Origin: Chloroflexota bacterium
GTDB taxonomy: Bacteria > Chloroflexota > Limnocylindria > Limnocylindrales > CSP1-4
Assembly (NCBI GenBank): GCA_025355255.1
Contig: JANYAA010000100.1
Coordinates: 1-7,575, forward strand
Direction of reading: 5' to 3'
DNA: 7,575 bases
Shown piece after piece: positions 1 through 5,087 of this stretch. Position numbers and translations under genes: made by a program. Numbering within the stretch: the first letter of the stretch is position 1; the number at the start of each line of letters is the position of its first letter. The notes beneath the pieces are model-generated. The model was given only the letters and a program-made list of their open reading frames with translations, was not told the origin of the DNA and did not search any database.

Positions 1-73
1 CTCGCTTGCGGCCCATTTCGAGCACACGATCGCGGTCACCCCGACGGGGCCCGAGATCCTCACCACCGTCTGA
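1..73 (+). CDS. map: Methionine aminopeptidase, C-terminal 23 residues only (5' truncated by window)
   Basis: Reading from base 2 gives 23 codons ending in TGA at 71-73. The peptide contains HFEHTIAVT followed by GPEIL, the conserved C-terminal block of type I methionine aminopeptidase (E. coli has QYEHTIVVT...CEILT). The glutamate in FEHT corresponds to the last of the five metal ligands (E235 in E. coli). The enzyme removes the initiator methionine from nascent proteins. Its position just upstream of infA and rpmJ is the classic secY-adk-map-infA-rpmJ-rpsM order, which supports the call despite the short length. The rest of the gene lies to the left of the window. Confidence 0.88.
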   Translation, partial: SLAAHFEHTIAVTPTGPEILTTV

Positions 74-82
74 CGATGGCTA

Positions 83-111
83 TTGTCGGAACCAAGCATG
101 TTTGATATCCT
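83..111 (+). promoter_or_regulatory. Possible sigma-70-type promoter for the infA operon
   Basis: TTGTCG (83-88) and TATCCT (106-111) each match four of six positions of the -35 and -10 consensus and are separated by exactly 17 bases. They lie in a locally AT-richer patch (about 99-110), unusual for this GC-rich window, just after the map stop codon. Transcription would start near 118-120 and give a leader of about 55 bases before infA. This is a pattern match only; infA may also be read from the upstream spc-type transcript. Confidence 0.4.
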
Positions 112-121
112 CACCGTTCGT

Positions 122-145
122 GTGTCGGTCCGACCGGGCCGACAC
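122..145 (+). promoter_or_regulatory. Hairpin in the presumed infA leader
   Basis: Bases 122-131 pair with 136-145 around the tetraloop GACC, giving ten consecutive pairs including one G-T wobble. No T-rich run follows, so it is not a canonical intrinsic terminator. If transcription starts near 118-120, the hairpin forms the very 5' end of the infA mRNA and ends 18 bases before the Shine-Dalgarno sequence. Possible roles are 5'-end stability or a protein-binding leader element; none can be proved from the sequence. Confidence 0.45.
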
Positions 146-173
146 TCGTGCTGAGAAGGACCAGGGAGTAAGG

Positions 174-392
174 TTGGCGAAGAAGGACGCGATCGAAGTC
201 GAAGGGACCGTGATCGAGCCGCTGCCGAACACGATGTTCGCGGTGGAGCTCGAGAATGGCCACCGCGTCCTCGCGCACATCAGCGGCAAGCTTCGGATGA
301 ACTTCATCCGCATCCTGCCGGGAGACCGGGTCCGAGTTGAACTCTCTCCCTACGACCTCACTCGGGGTCGTATTACCTACCGCCTGAAGTAA
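174..392 (+). CDS. infA: Translation initiation factor IF-1
   Basis: IF-1 binds the 30S A site during initiation and works with IF-2 and IF-3 to select initiator tRNA. From the TTG at 174 the product is 72 residues, the standard IF-1 length. It starts [13 protein letters not shown] and continues with the S1/OB-fold features [18 protein letters not shown] (residues 22-39), [13 protein letters not shown] (41-53) and the ending [13 protein letters not shown] (58-70). The reading frame is open far upstream, but those residues are not IF-1-like. The TTG start is chosen because it restores the family N-terminus and has a Shine-Dalgarno AGGGAG at 163-168, five bases away. A TTG start is unusual for so highly expressed a gene. 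rpmJ follows after 13 bases. Confidence 0.96.
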   Translation: MAKKDAIEVEGTVIEPLPNTMFAVELENGHRVLAHISGKLRMNFIRILPGDRVRVELSPYDLTRGRITYRLK

Positions 393-405
393 ATCGAGGA
401 ACCTG

Positions 406-519
406 GTGAAGGTCAGAGCGTCCGTCAAGGCGCGTTGTGACAACTGCAAGATCATCCGGCGCCACGGCACCGTGATGGTTATTTGCGCCAATCCCAAGCA
501 CAAGCAGCGGCAGGGCTGA
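406..519 (+). CDS. rpmJ: 50S ribosomal protein L36, zinc-binding (C+) form
   Basis: This 37-residue protein starts at GTG 406, five bases after a GAGGA Shine-Dalgarno (396-400). It begins [19 protein letters not shown] and ends NPKHKQRQG. The zinc ribbon is intact, with ligands Cys11, Cys14, Cys27 and His32, so this is the zinc-dependent type and not the cysteine-free paralogue made under zinc limitation. L36 binds 23S rRNA late in assembly of the large subunit. The gene sits between infA and rpsM in the standard order, with only four bases to the rpsM start. It is small enough to be missed by ORF filters, but length, motif and context agree. Confidence 0.96.
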   Translation: MKVRASVKARCDNCKIIRRHGTVMVICANPKHKQRQG

Positions 520-523
520 CGCG

Positions 524-901
524 ATGGCACGAATTGCGGGCATCGACATTCCACGCGAGAAGCGCGTCGAGATCGCCCTTACCTACATCTACGGGGTCGG
601 GCTGAGCTCCAGCCAGAAGATCCTCAAGCAGACCAGCATCAATCCGGACACGCGCGTCCGTGATCTCACCGAAGACCAGGTCAACCGGCTTCGCGAGGTC
701 CTCGACCGCTCGTTCAAGGTGGAGGGAGACCTTCGCCGCGAGGTGGCGCTCAACATCAAGCGCCTGATCGAGATTGGCTCGTACCGTGGCATGCGGCATC
801 GCCGCAACCTCCCGGTTCGCGGGCAGCGCACCAAGACCAACGCCCGCGCGCGTCGTGGACCGAAGAAGACGGTCGGCGCCCGGAAGAAGACGACGAAGTA
901 A
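524..901 (+). CDS. rpsM: 30S ribosomal protein S13
   Basis: S13 sits in the head of the small subunit, contacts 16S rRNA, forms intersubunit bridges to the large subunit and reaches the P-site tRNA with its C-terminal tail. The 125-residue product begins [19 protein letters not shown] and has the YIYGVG helix-turn segment near residues 21-26. It carries the S13 signature [19 protein letters not shown] at 87-105 and a very basic tail rich in Lys and Arg. Length is normal for bacteria. The ATG follows the rpmJ stop by four bases. Its only Shine-Dalgarno candidate is a weak AGGG (512-515) inside rpmJ, so translation is probably coupled. There is no room between rpmJ and rpsM for a long S4-binding leader like that of E. 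coli. Confidence 0.98.
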   Translation: MARIAGIDIPREKRVEIALTYIYGVGLSSSQKILKQTSINPDTRVRDLTEDQVNRLREVLDRSFKVEGDLRREVALNIKRLIEIGSYRGMRHRRNLPVRGQRTKTNARARRGPKKTVGARKKTTK

Positions 902-918
902 ACGAGGAAGCGTAGGGC

Positions 919-1314
919 ATGGCCGAACGCAAGCGCGCCGTCAAGCAGCGGCGCAAGGAGCGCAAGCACGTACCCGCTGGGCACGTGCACATCCTGGCGA
1001 GCTTCAACAACACGATCGTGACGATCACGGATCTCACCGGAGCCGTCATCTCGTGGGGTTCGGCAGGCATCGCCGGGTTCAAGGGCTCCCGGAAGAGCAC
1101 GCCCTATGCCGCCGCGCTTGCCGCGGATGGCGCCGCCCGCCGTGCGATGGAGCACGGCATGCGCCAAGTCGAGGTCTACGTCAAGGGACCCGGCGCTGGT
1201 CGCGAGCAGGCGATCCGTTCCCTTCAGGCCGCAGGGCTTGAAGTGAGCGCCATCACAGATGTCACGCCCATTCCGCATAACGGATGCCGCCCGCCCAAGC
1301 GGCGTCGCGTCTGA
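919..1314 (+). CDS. rpsK: 30S ribosomal protein S11
   Basis: S11 lies on the platform of the small subunit near the E site and the mRNA exit path. The 131-residue product has a basic N-terminal extension (residues 1-18), then [17 protein letters not shown] (22-38), [10 protein letters not shown] (56-65) and the C-terminal block [18 protein letters not shown] (114-131), which is close to invariant in bacteria. The start ATG has a good Shine-Dalgarno GAGGAAG (904-910) eight bases upstream. The gene lies 17 bases after rpsM and 13 before rpsD, in the normal alpha-operon order. Confidence 0.98.
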   Translation: MAERKRAVKQRRKERKHVPAGHVHILASFNNTIVTITDLTGAVISWGSAGIAGFKGSRKSTPYAAALAADGAARRAMEHGMRQVEVYVKGPGAGREQAIRSLQAAGLEVSAITDVTPIPHNGCRPPKRRRV

Positions 1315-1327
1315 GCCTAGGTAGGTC

Positions 1328-1954
1328 ATGGCCCGCTACATCGACCCCGTCTGCCGGCTGTGCCGCCGCGAAGGGCTCAAGCTCTTCCTCAAGGGTGGCC
1401 GCTGCTACACCAAGAAGTGCTCTTTTGAGCGGCGTCCTACGCCGCCCGGCCAGCACGGCGTTCGCCGTCGCAAGGTGGGCGACTACGGGCTGCAGCTGCG
1501 CGAGAAGCAGAAGGTCCGCCGCGTCTACGGCGTCCTGGAGAAGCAGTTCCGCAACTACTTCATCGAGGCAACCCGCCAGTCCGGCGTGACCGGCGAGGCC
1601 CTGCTCCGCACGCTGGAGCTGCGTCTCGACAACATCGTCTTCCGGCTGGGCTTCGCGCCTTCGCGCGCTGCGGCCCGCCAGATCGTCGCCCACGGCCATT
1701 TCGCGGTCAACGGCGTCCCGAGCAACGTGCCGTCCTACCGCCTCAAGGTGGGGGACCGGCTCGAGGTTCGCGAGTCACATCGCGACCGCGAGCTGTTCAA
1801 GGTGGTCAAGGAAACGCTCCGAGCCCACCAGGCACCAGACTGGCTGAGCCTTGACGCGGCGAACTACGCCGGGTCCGTCCAAGCGCTGCCGCGCCGCGAC
1901 CAGATGCCGCTCGACTTCAACGAGCAGCTCGTGGTCGAGTACTACTCGAGGTAG
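1328..1954 (+). CDS. rpsD: 30S ribosomal protein S4, zinc-binding (C+) form
   Basis: S4 is a primary 16S rRNA-binding protein that starts assembly of the 30S body and helps form the mRNA entry channel. The product has 208 residues, normal length. Near the N-terminus it carries an intact zinc knuckle Cys9-x2-Cys12-x13-Cys26-x4-Cys31. This is followed by the conserved RPTPPGQHG (36-44) and DYGLQLREKQKVRRVYGV (52-69), and an S4 RNA-binding domain at about 98-160 (LRLDNIVFRLG, SRAAARQIVAHGHF, GDRLEVRE). The C-terminus QLVVEYYSR is typical. In E. coli S4 represses its own operon, but no E. coli-like target is recognisable here. The Shine-Dalgarno is weak (AGGTAGG, 1319-1325). The last codons overlap a small hairpin that may affect rpoA. 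Confidence 0.98.
   Translation: MARYIDPVCRLCRREGLKLFLKGGRCYTKKCSFERRPTPPGQHGVRRRKVGDYGLQLREKQKVRRVYGVLEKQFRNYFIEATRQSGVTGEALLRTLELRLDNIVFRLGFAPSRAAARQIVAHGHFAVNGVPSNVPSYRLKVGDRLEVRESHRDRELFKVVKETLRAHQAPDWLSLDAANYAGSVQALPRRDQMPLDFNEQLVVEYYSR
1935..1951 (+). promoter_or_regulatory. Hairpin overlapping the candidate rpoA Shine-Dalgarno
   Basis: Bases 1935-1940 (TCGAGT) pair perfectly with 1944-1949 (ACTCGA) across a three-base loop, inside the last codons of rpsD. The only purine-rich Shine-Dalgarno candidate for rpoA, GAGG at 1948-1951, starts within the 3' arm and is 12 bases from the rpoA ATG, longer than usual. Ribosomes finishing rpsD would open the stem, so this may couple rpoA translation to rpsD. 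The stem is short and could be chance. Confidence 0.28.
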
Positions 1955-1963
1955 CCGCCCTCT

Positions 1964-2962
1964 ATGCTTGAACTCGAGACTCCGCAGATCCAGCCGGTCA
2001 CCGAGGCCGAGAACAACGGCACATACGAGGCCGGGCCGCTGACGGCCGGCTACGGCGTCACCCTTGGCAACGCCCTGCGTCGGGTGCTGCTGTCGTCCCT
2101 CGAGGGCGCTGCAGTCACCTCCATCCAGGTTCGTGACGTTTATCAGGAGTTCTCCACGATCCCCGGCGTCAAGGAAGACGTCACCCAGATCGTGCTGAAC
2201 GTCAAGAAGCTCCGTCTCAAGAGCTTCGCCAATCACCCTGTCCAGCTCCGCCTCACCAAGCAGGGCGCAGGACCGGTTGTGGCCGGCGACATCACCGAGA
2301 CGGCCGATGTGGAGATCGTCAACTCCGACCTGGTCCTGATGACCATCGACTCGGATGACACCCGCATCGAGATGGACCTCACCGTGGAGCGCGGCGTCGG
2401 CTATCTGGCCGCCGAGCGCACCGAGGCGCTGCCCATTGGCGTGATCGCGGTTGACGCGATCTTCACGCCGGTCCGCAAGGTCAACTACTGGGTGGAGAGC
2501 ACCCGCGTTGGCCAGATGACCAACTACGACAAGCTCACCATCGAGATTGAGACAGACGGCACGATCACGCCGGAGGAGGCGCTTTCGCGCTCCGCCGACA
2601 TCCTCGTCCGCCAGTTCCAGCCCTTTGTGACGGTGGGCGTCGAGCCCACGGCCCCCGCCCACACGGCGCCTGGCGCACCCCAGCTTCCCGCGAACATGCT
2701 TGACATGCCAATCGAGGAGCTGGACCTGCCGATGCGGGCATACAACTCGCTGAAGCGCAATAACATCGTGAAGGTCGGTCAGCTGCTCCAGCTCAAGGAC
2801 GACGACCTGCTCCGGATGCGCAACTTCGGCAAGAAGTCGCTCGATGAGATGAAGGATCGTCTGCGCATGCGCGGGTTCATCGTCCCGGAGTCCGAGTCGG
2901 ACGCCGAGTTCGGTGGCGAAGACGACGCTGAGGCGCCGTTTGACGGCGTCGAGGAGGCCTGA
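1964..2962 (+). CDS. rpoA: DNA-directed RNA polymerase subunit alpha
   Basis: The alpha dimer nucleates RNA polymerase assembly, and its C-terminal domain binds promoter DNA and regulators. The product has 332 residues. The N-terminal assembly domain (about 1-225) includes TLGNALRRVLLSSLEGAAV (33-51) and FSTIPGVKEDV (63-73). A Pro/Ala-rich linker (227-244) leads to the C-terminal domain (about 250-305). There Arg258, Asn261, Gly289, Lys291, Ser292 and Glu295 match the E. coli DNA-contact residues R265, N268, G296, K298, S299 and E302, so UP-element binding should be retained. An acidic tail of about 26 residues (307-332, rich in Glu and Asp) follows the domain and is longer than in E. coli. 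There is no close Shine-Dalgarno; translation is probably coupled to rpsD, which ends nine bases before. Confidence 0.98.
   Translation: MLELETPQIQPVTEAENNGTYEAGPLTAGYGVTLGNALRRVLLSSLEGAAVTSIQVRDVYQEFSTIPGVKEDVTQIVLNVKKLRLKSFANHPVQLRLTKQGAGPVVAGDITETADVEIVNSDLVLMTIDSDDTRIEMDLTVERGVGYLAAERTEALPIGVIAVDAIFTPVRKVNYWVESTRVGQMTNYDKLTIEIETDGTITPEEALSRSADILVRQFQPFVTVGVEPTAPAHTAPGAPQLPANMLDMPIEELDLPMRAYNSLKRNNIVKVGQLLQLKDDDLLRMRNFGKKSLDEMKDRLRMRGFIVPESESDAEFGGEDDAEAPFDGVEEA
2951..2957 (+). promoter_or_regulatory. Strong ribosome-binding site for rplQ inside rpoA
   Basis: GAGGAGG, an almost full anti-Shine-Dalgarno complement, lies in the last codons of rpoA (the Glu-Glu-Ala end) with eight bases to the GTG at 2966. 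It decides the rplQ start and means L17 initiation need not depend only on coupling. Confidence 0.75.
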
Positions 2963-2965
2963 GCC

Positions 2966-3322
2966 GTGTCCTCTCACCGTATTGACGGGCGCAAGCTCTC
3001 GCGCCAGCGTGGCCCCCGCCTGGCCCTCTACAAGAACCTGATCGTCTCGGTCCTCCGCTACGAGCGGGTTCAGACCACCGAGGCGAAGGCCAAGGAGATC
3101 CGCAACCAGGTCGAGCAGATGATCACGCTCGCCAAGCGTGGTGATCTGGCCGCTCGACGGACGGTCGTGTCGGGTCTCCCGAATGAGCCGCTCGTCATCG
3201 CCAAGCTTTTTGACGTCATCGCTCCCAAGTACGCCGACCGCACCTCCGGGTATACCCGTCTGGTGCACATCGGCCAGCGCAAGGGCGATGCAGCCGAGAT
3301 CGTCCAGATCGAACTGATCTGA
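2966..3322 (+). CDS. rplQ: 50S ribosomal protein L17
   Basis: L17 is a large-subunit protein located near the polypeptide exit side. The product has 118 residues, a normal short-form length. It contains the family's N-terminal block HRIDGRKLSRQRGPRLAL (4-21), then NLIVSVLRYERVQTTEAKAK (24-43), QMITLAKRGDL (51-61), and the C-terminal GYTRLVHIGQRKGDAAE (95-111). It begins MSSHR where most homologues begin MRHR, so it is about two residues longer at the start. The GTG start lies three bases after the rpoA stop and is supported by the strong GAGGAGG at 2951-2957. This closes the classical alpha operon rpsM-rpsK-rpsD-rpoA-rplQ. Confidence 0.97.
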   Translation: MSSHRIDGRKLSRQRGPRLALYKNLIVSVLRYERVQTTEAKAKEIRNQVEQMITLAKRGDLAARRTVVSGLPNEPLVIAKLFDVIAPKYADRTSGYTRLVHIGQRKGDAAEIVQIELI

Positions 3323-3335
3323 CGGGCTACTCGGG

Positions 3336-4118
3336 ATGAGCGTCCGAGAGGACGCGCCGGTGCGCTACCGCGCCCGGTGTGAATACGACGGAACGAACTT
3401 CGCGGGGTTCCAGCTGCAACTGGGACACCGGACGGTTCAGGGAGAACTCGAGGCCTCGCTGGCCCGCCTCTCACGGGGCGAGCGAGTGGTGGTCGACGGG
3501 GCAGGACGCACGGACGCCGGCGTTCATGCACTCGGGCAGGTGATCGCATTCACCTACACGGGCGACATGTCGGCATACCGGCTCCAGCAGGCGGTCAACG
3601 CCCTGCTCCCGCCGGATGTCGCGATCCGCGGCCTGCGGCGGGCGCCTGACGGGTTCCACCCACGCTACGCGGCGCGGTATCGGGAGTACCGCTACACCGT
3701 CTGGAACGGGCCGCGAAGCCCGCTGCACGAGCGCACAGCGCTCTGGCTGCGGAGCCCCTTGGACATTGCCGCGATGTCGAGGGCTGCGACGGTCTTCATC
3801 GGCCGCCACAACTTCTCGGCCTTCGGCGGTGGGGACCGGTCCCCGGTCCGGACCGTGTATGCGGTCCGGGTCCGGAAGGAGGGGTGCCTGGTGACGATTG
3901 ACGTCAGAGCCCAGTCCTTCCTGCGGGGGCAGGTGCGGCGAATGGTGGCCTGCCTCCTCGAGGTGGGCCTCGGCAAGACAGATGAAGCGGAGCTCGGGAC
4001 GGCCCTCACCGGCCGAGAACCGGCCCTCAACGGCGCAGCCGCCCCGGCGAAGGGGCTCTGCCTCCGGTACGTGGCCCTGGGGCCCCGGCCGGCGGACGAC
4101 AAGGAAGACGAGGAATGA
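3336..4118 (+). CDS. truA: tRNA pseudouridine(38-40) synthase TruA
   Basis: TruA converts uridines 38, 39 and 40 in the anticodon stem-loop of many tRNAs to pseudouridine. From ATG 3336 the product is 260 residues, normal for the family. It shows [11 protein letters not shown] (16-26), the catalytic motif [11 protein letters not shown] with nucleophile Asp60 (55-65), [12 protein letters not shown] (113-124) with conserved tyrosines, HNFSAFGG (158-165), [10 protein letters not shown] (195-204) and the closing [10 protein letters not shown] block. The ATG has no Shine-Dalgarno. An in-frame GTG at 3360 has GAGAGGA seven bases upstream and would give a 252-residue protein starting [11 protein letters not shown], much like shorter homologues, so the true start may be 3360. 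The 3' end overlaps rplM by four bases (ATGA). Placement between rplQ and rplM-rpsI is common in Gram-positive-type genomes. Confidence 0.96.
   Translation: MSVREDAPVRYRARCEYDGTNFAGFQLQLGHRTVQGELEASLARLSRGERVVVDGAGRTDAGVHALGQVIAFTYTGDMSAYRLQQAVNALLPPDVAIRGLRRAPDGFHPRYAARYREYRYTVWNGPRSPLHERTALWLRSPLDIAAMSRAATVFIGRHNFSAFGGGDRSPVRTVYAVRVRKEGCLVTIDVRAQSFLRGQVRRMVACLLEVGLGKTDEAELGTALTGREPALNGAAAPAKGLCLRYVALGPRPADDKEDEE
3346..3362 (+). promoter_or_regulatory. Ribosome-binding site and alternative GTG start of truA
   Basis: GAGAGGA (3346-3352) is followed after seven bases by GTG (3360-3362) in the truA frame. The upstream ATG at 3336 is preceded by ACTCGGG, with no usable Shine-Dalgarno spacing. 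The eight residues lost by the shorter start are not conserved TruA sequence. On ribosome-binding grounds the GTG is the better start. Confidence 0.5.
3831..3875 (+). repeat. Cluster of palindromes and GGTCCGG repeats inside truA
   Basis: A perfect 14-base palindrome (GGGGACCGGTCCCC, 3831-3844) directly abuts a perfect 10-base palindrome (GGTCCGGACC, 3845-3854). The heptamer GGTCCGG occurs at 3845-3851, 3863-3869 and 3869-3875. In the truA frame the repeats read as three Val-Arg pairs with identical codons (GTC CGG), so coding composition explains much of the pattern. I do not see evidence that it is a mobile or regulatory element. Confidence 0.55.
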
Positions 4119-4552
4119 GCGCGAACGCGAAGACCTATACGCCTCGAGAGAGCGAGATCGAGCGACGCTGGTACGTCGTCGACGCGACGGACGAGACGCT
4201 CGGCCGCCTCGCGACGCGGATCGCGCGGACGCTCGAGGGCAAGAACAAGCCCACCTACGCAGCCCACATGGACACGGGCGACCACGTGATCGTCCTCAAT
4301 GCCGGGCGCATCACCGTGACCAGCGACAAGCTGACCACGAAGATCTACGCGCGCCACAGCGGCTACCCGGGCGGGTTCAAGGAGGAGACCCTCGGTCACC
4401 TTCTGGCTCGCCGGCCGGAGGAGGTCATCCGCCGGGCCGTCAAGGGCATGCTGCCGCACACCACACTTGGCACCCAGATGCTTCGGAAGCTGAAGGTCTA
4501 TGCGGGCGCAGAGCACCCGCATCAGGCGCAGCAGCCCGAGCCGCTCGCCTGA
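4115..4552 (+). CDS. rplM: 50S ribosomal protein L13
   Basis: L13 is an early-assembling 23S rRNA-binding protein of the large subunit. The product has 145 residues, the usual length. It shows [20 protein letters not shown] (17-36), the [19 protein letters not shown] stretch (40-58), [13 protein letters not shown] (81-93) and the family signature region [20 protein letters not shown] (108-127), then YAG and a [11 protein letters not shown] tail. The ATG overlaps the truA stop as ATGA, with AAGGAAG (4101-4107) seven bases upstream, so it should be translationally coupled to truA. The gene pairs with rpsI 13 bases downstream, the nearly universal rplM-rpsI couple. Confidence 0.98.
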   Translation: MSANAKTYTPRESEIERRWYVVDATDETLGRLATRIARTLEGKNKPTYAAHMDTGDHVIVLNAGRITVTSDKLTTKIYARHSGYPGGFKEETLGHLLARRPEEVIRRAVKGMLPHTTLGTQMLRKLKVYAGAEHPHQAQQPEPLA

Positions 4553-4565
4553 TCGAGGAGCCCAG

Positions 4566-4964
4566 ATGACGACGCCCGCGTTCTACTGGGGCACTGGCCG
4601 CCGGAAGACGGCCGTGGCCCGCGTTCGCCTCGTGCCCGGTGAAGGCCTGATGGTCATCAACGGCCGCACCCCCGAAGAGCACTTCGGCGGCGTGCTTGGC
4701 GAATCCCAGCTATGGCTGCCGTTCCGGGTGACCGGGACCGAAGGCCGCTACAACGTGACGATCAAGGTCGAGGGCGGTGGGGTCACCGGCCAGGCCGGAG
4801 CGATCCGCCACGGGGTGGCCCGGGCCCTGCTGCAGGTGGATGCCGAAGGCAACCGTCTGCCGCTGCGCCAGGCCGGCCTCCTCACCCGCGACCCGCGGAT
4901 GAAGGAACGCAAGAAGTACGGCCTCAAGCGCGCCCGCAAGGCTCCGCAGTACACCAAGCGCTAG
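4566..4964 (+). CDS. rpsI: 30S ribosomal protein S9
   Basis: S9 is a small-subunit head protein whose C-terminal Lys-Arg reaches the P-site tRNA. From ATG 4566 the product has 132 residues. It contains [20 protein letters not shown] (6-25), [20 protein letters not shown] (68-87), [19 protein letters not shown] (105-123) and the ending APQYTKR, all family hallmarks. The frame is open further upstream, but that would overlap rplM by 53 bases and lacks S9-like sequence. The chosen ATG has a good Shine-Dalgarno GAGGAG (4555-4560) five bases away. It is the last ribosomal gene; a 120-base gap follows, so the operon probably ends here. Confidence 0.98.
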   Translation: MTTPAFYWGTGRRKTAVARVRLVPGEGLMVINGRTPEEHFGGVLGESQLWLPFRVTGTEGRYNVTIKVEGGGVTGQAGAIRHGVARALLQVDAEGNRLPLRQAGLLTRDPRMKERKKYGLKRARKAPQYTKR

Positions 4965-5084
4965 TCGTACGTGGGGTGGGCCACCGCCCCGCCGCCGCAG
5001 CATCGTGCGCCCGCGCAACGGTCCCCATGGCCGCCCACGCGGGCGCTCGGATTCAACCAGCCTCGCATCCGCTACCGTGACGGC
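4965..5084 (+). other. Intergenic region with weak GC-rich hairpins between rpsI and argF
   Basis: This is the largest gap in the window. It can form a six-pair stem with one bulge (4973-4978 with 4982-4988) and a five-pair all-GC stem with loop ACGC (5032-5036 with 5041-5045). Neither is followed by a T-run, so no canonical intrinsic terminator is present. Transcription of the ribosomal operon may end by Rho or read through. The right end holds the argF promoter candidate. The frame is open across the gap into argF, but the encoded residues are not conserved-looking. Confidence 0.4.
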
Positions 5085-5087
5085 ATG
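5073..5087 (+). promoter_or_regulatory. Candidate leaderless promoter of argF
   Basis: The hexamer TACCGT (5073-5078) fits the relaxed -10 pattern TANNNT. Its last T lies seven bases upstream of the A of the argF ATG (5085), exactly where a transcript beginning on the start codon would put it. There is no purine-rich Shine-Dalgarno in the 20 bases before the ATG. The -35 region shows only a weak ATTCAA (5051-5056, 16-base spacer). Confidence 0.42.

Noticed and set aside
6..173. N-terminal extension of infA
   Set aside because: The frame is open but overlaps map, and the residues are not IF-1-like; TTG 174 gives the exact family length with a good SD.
589..1329. Minus-strand open frame opposite rpsM and rpsK
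   Set aside because: Arg/Ser/Pro-rich translation typical of a shadow frame; both genes beneath are certain.
1419..1430. GCTC-TTTT-GAGC hairpin resembling a terminator
   Set aside because: It is in the middle of rpsD, the stem is only four pairs, and the T-run is in the loop rather than after the stem.
1775..3268. Long minus-strand open frame opposite rpsD, rpoA and rplQ
   Set aside because: It is antisense to three strongly conserved genes, its translation shows no recognisable family, and long antisense frames are expected where third positions are mostly G or C.
3692..4522. Minus-strand open frame opposite truA and rplM
   Set aside because: Shadow of two conserved genes, with no family resemblance and no ribosome-binding context.
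4500..4565. N-terminal extension of rpsI
   Set aside because: It would overlap rplM by 53 bases, and the residues are not S9; ATG 4566 has a GAGGAG SD.
3898..4569. Plus-strand open frame across the truA/rplM junction
   Set aside because: Out of frame with both genes and Arg/Pro/Gly-rich low complexity, so it is a frame-shifted shadow.
4973..5045. Rho-independent terminator after rpsI
   Set aside because: GC-rich stems exist but none is followed by a run of T; recorded only as intergenic structure.
5051..5055. ATTCA as an arginine-operator (ARG box) half-site upstream of argF
   Set aside because: The partner half TGAAT is absent at the required spacing, and a single five-base half-site is not evidence.
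4971..5084. N-terminal extension of argF
   Set aside because: It is Pro/Ala/Arg-rich without family similarity and would bury the -10 candidate inside coding sequence.
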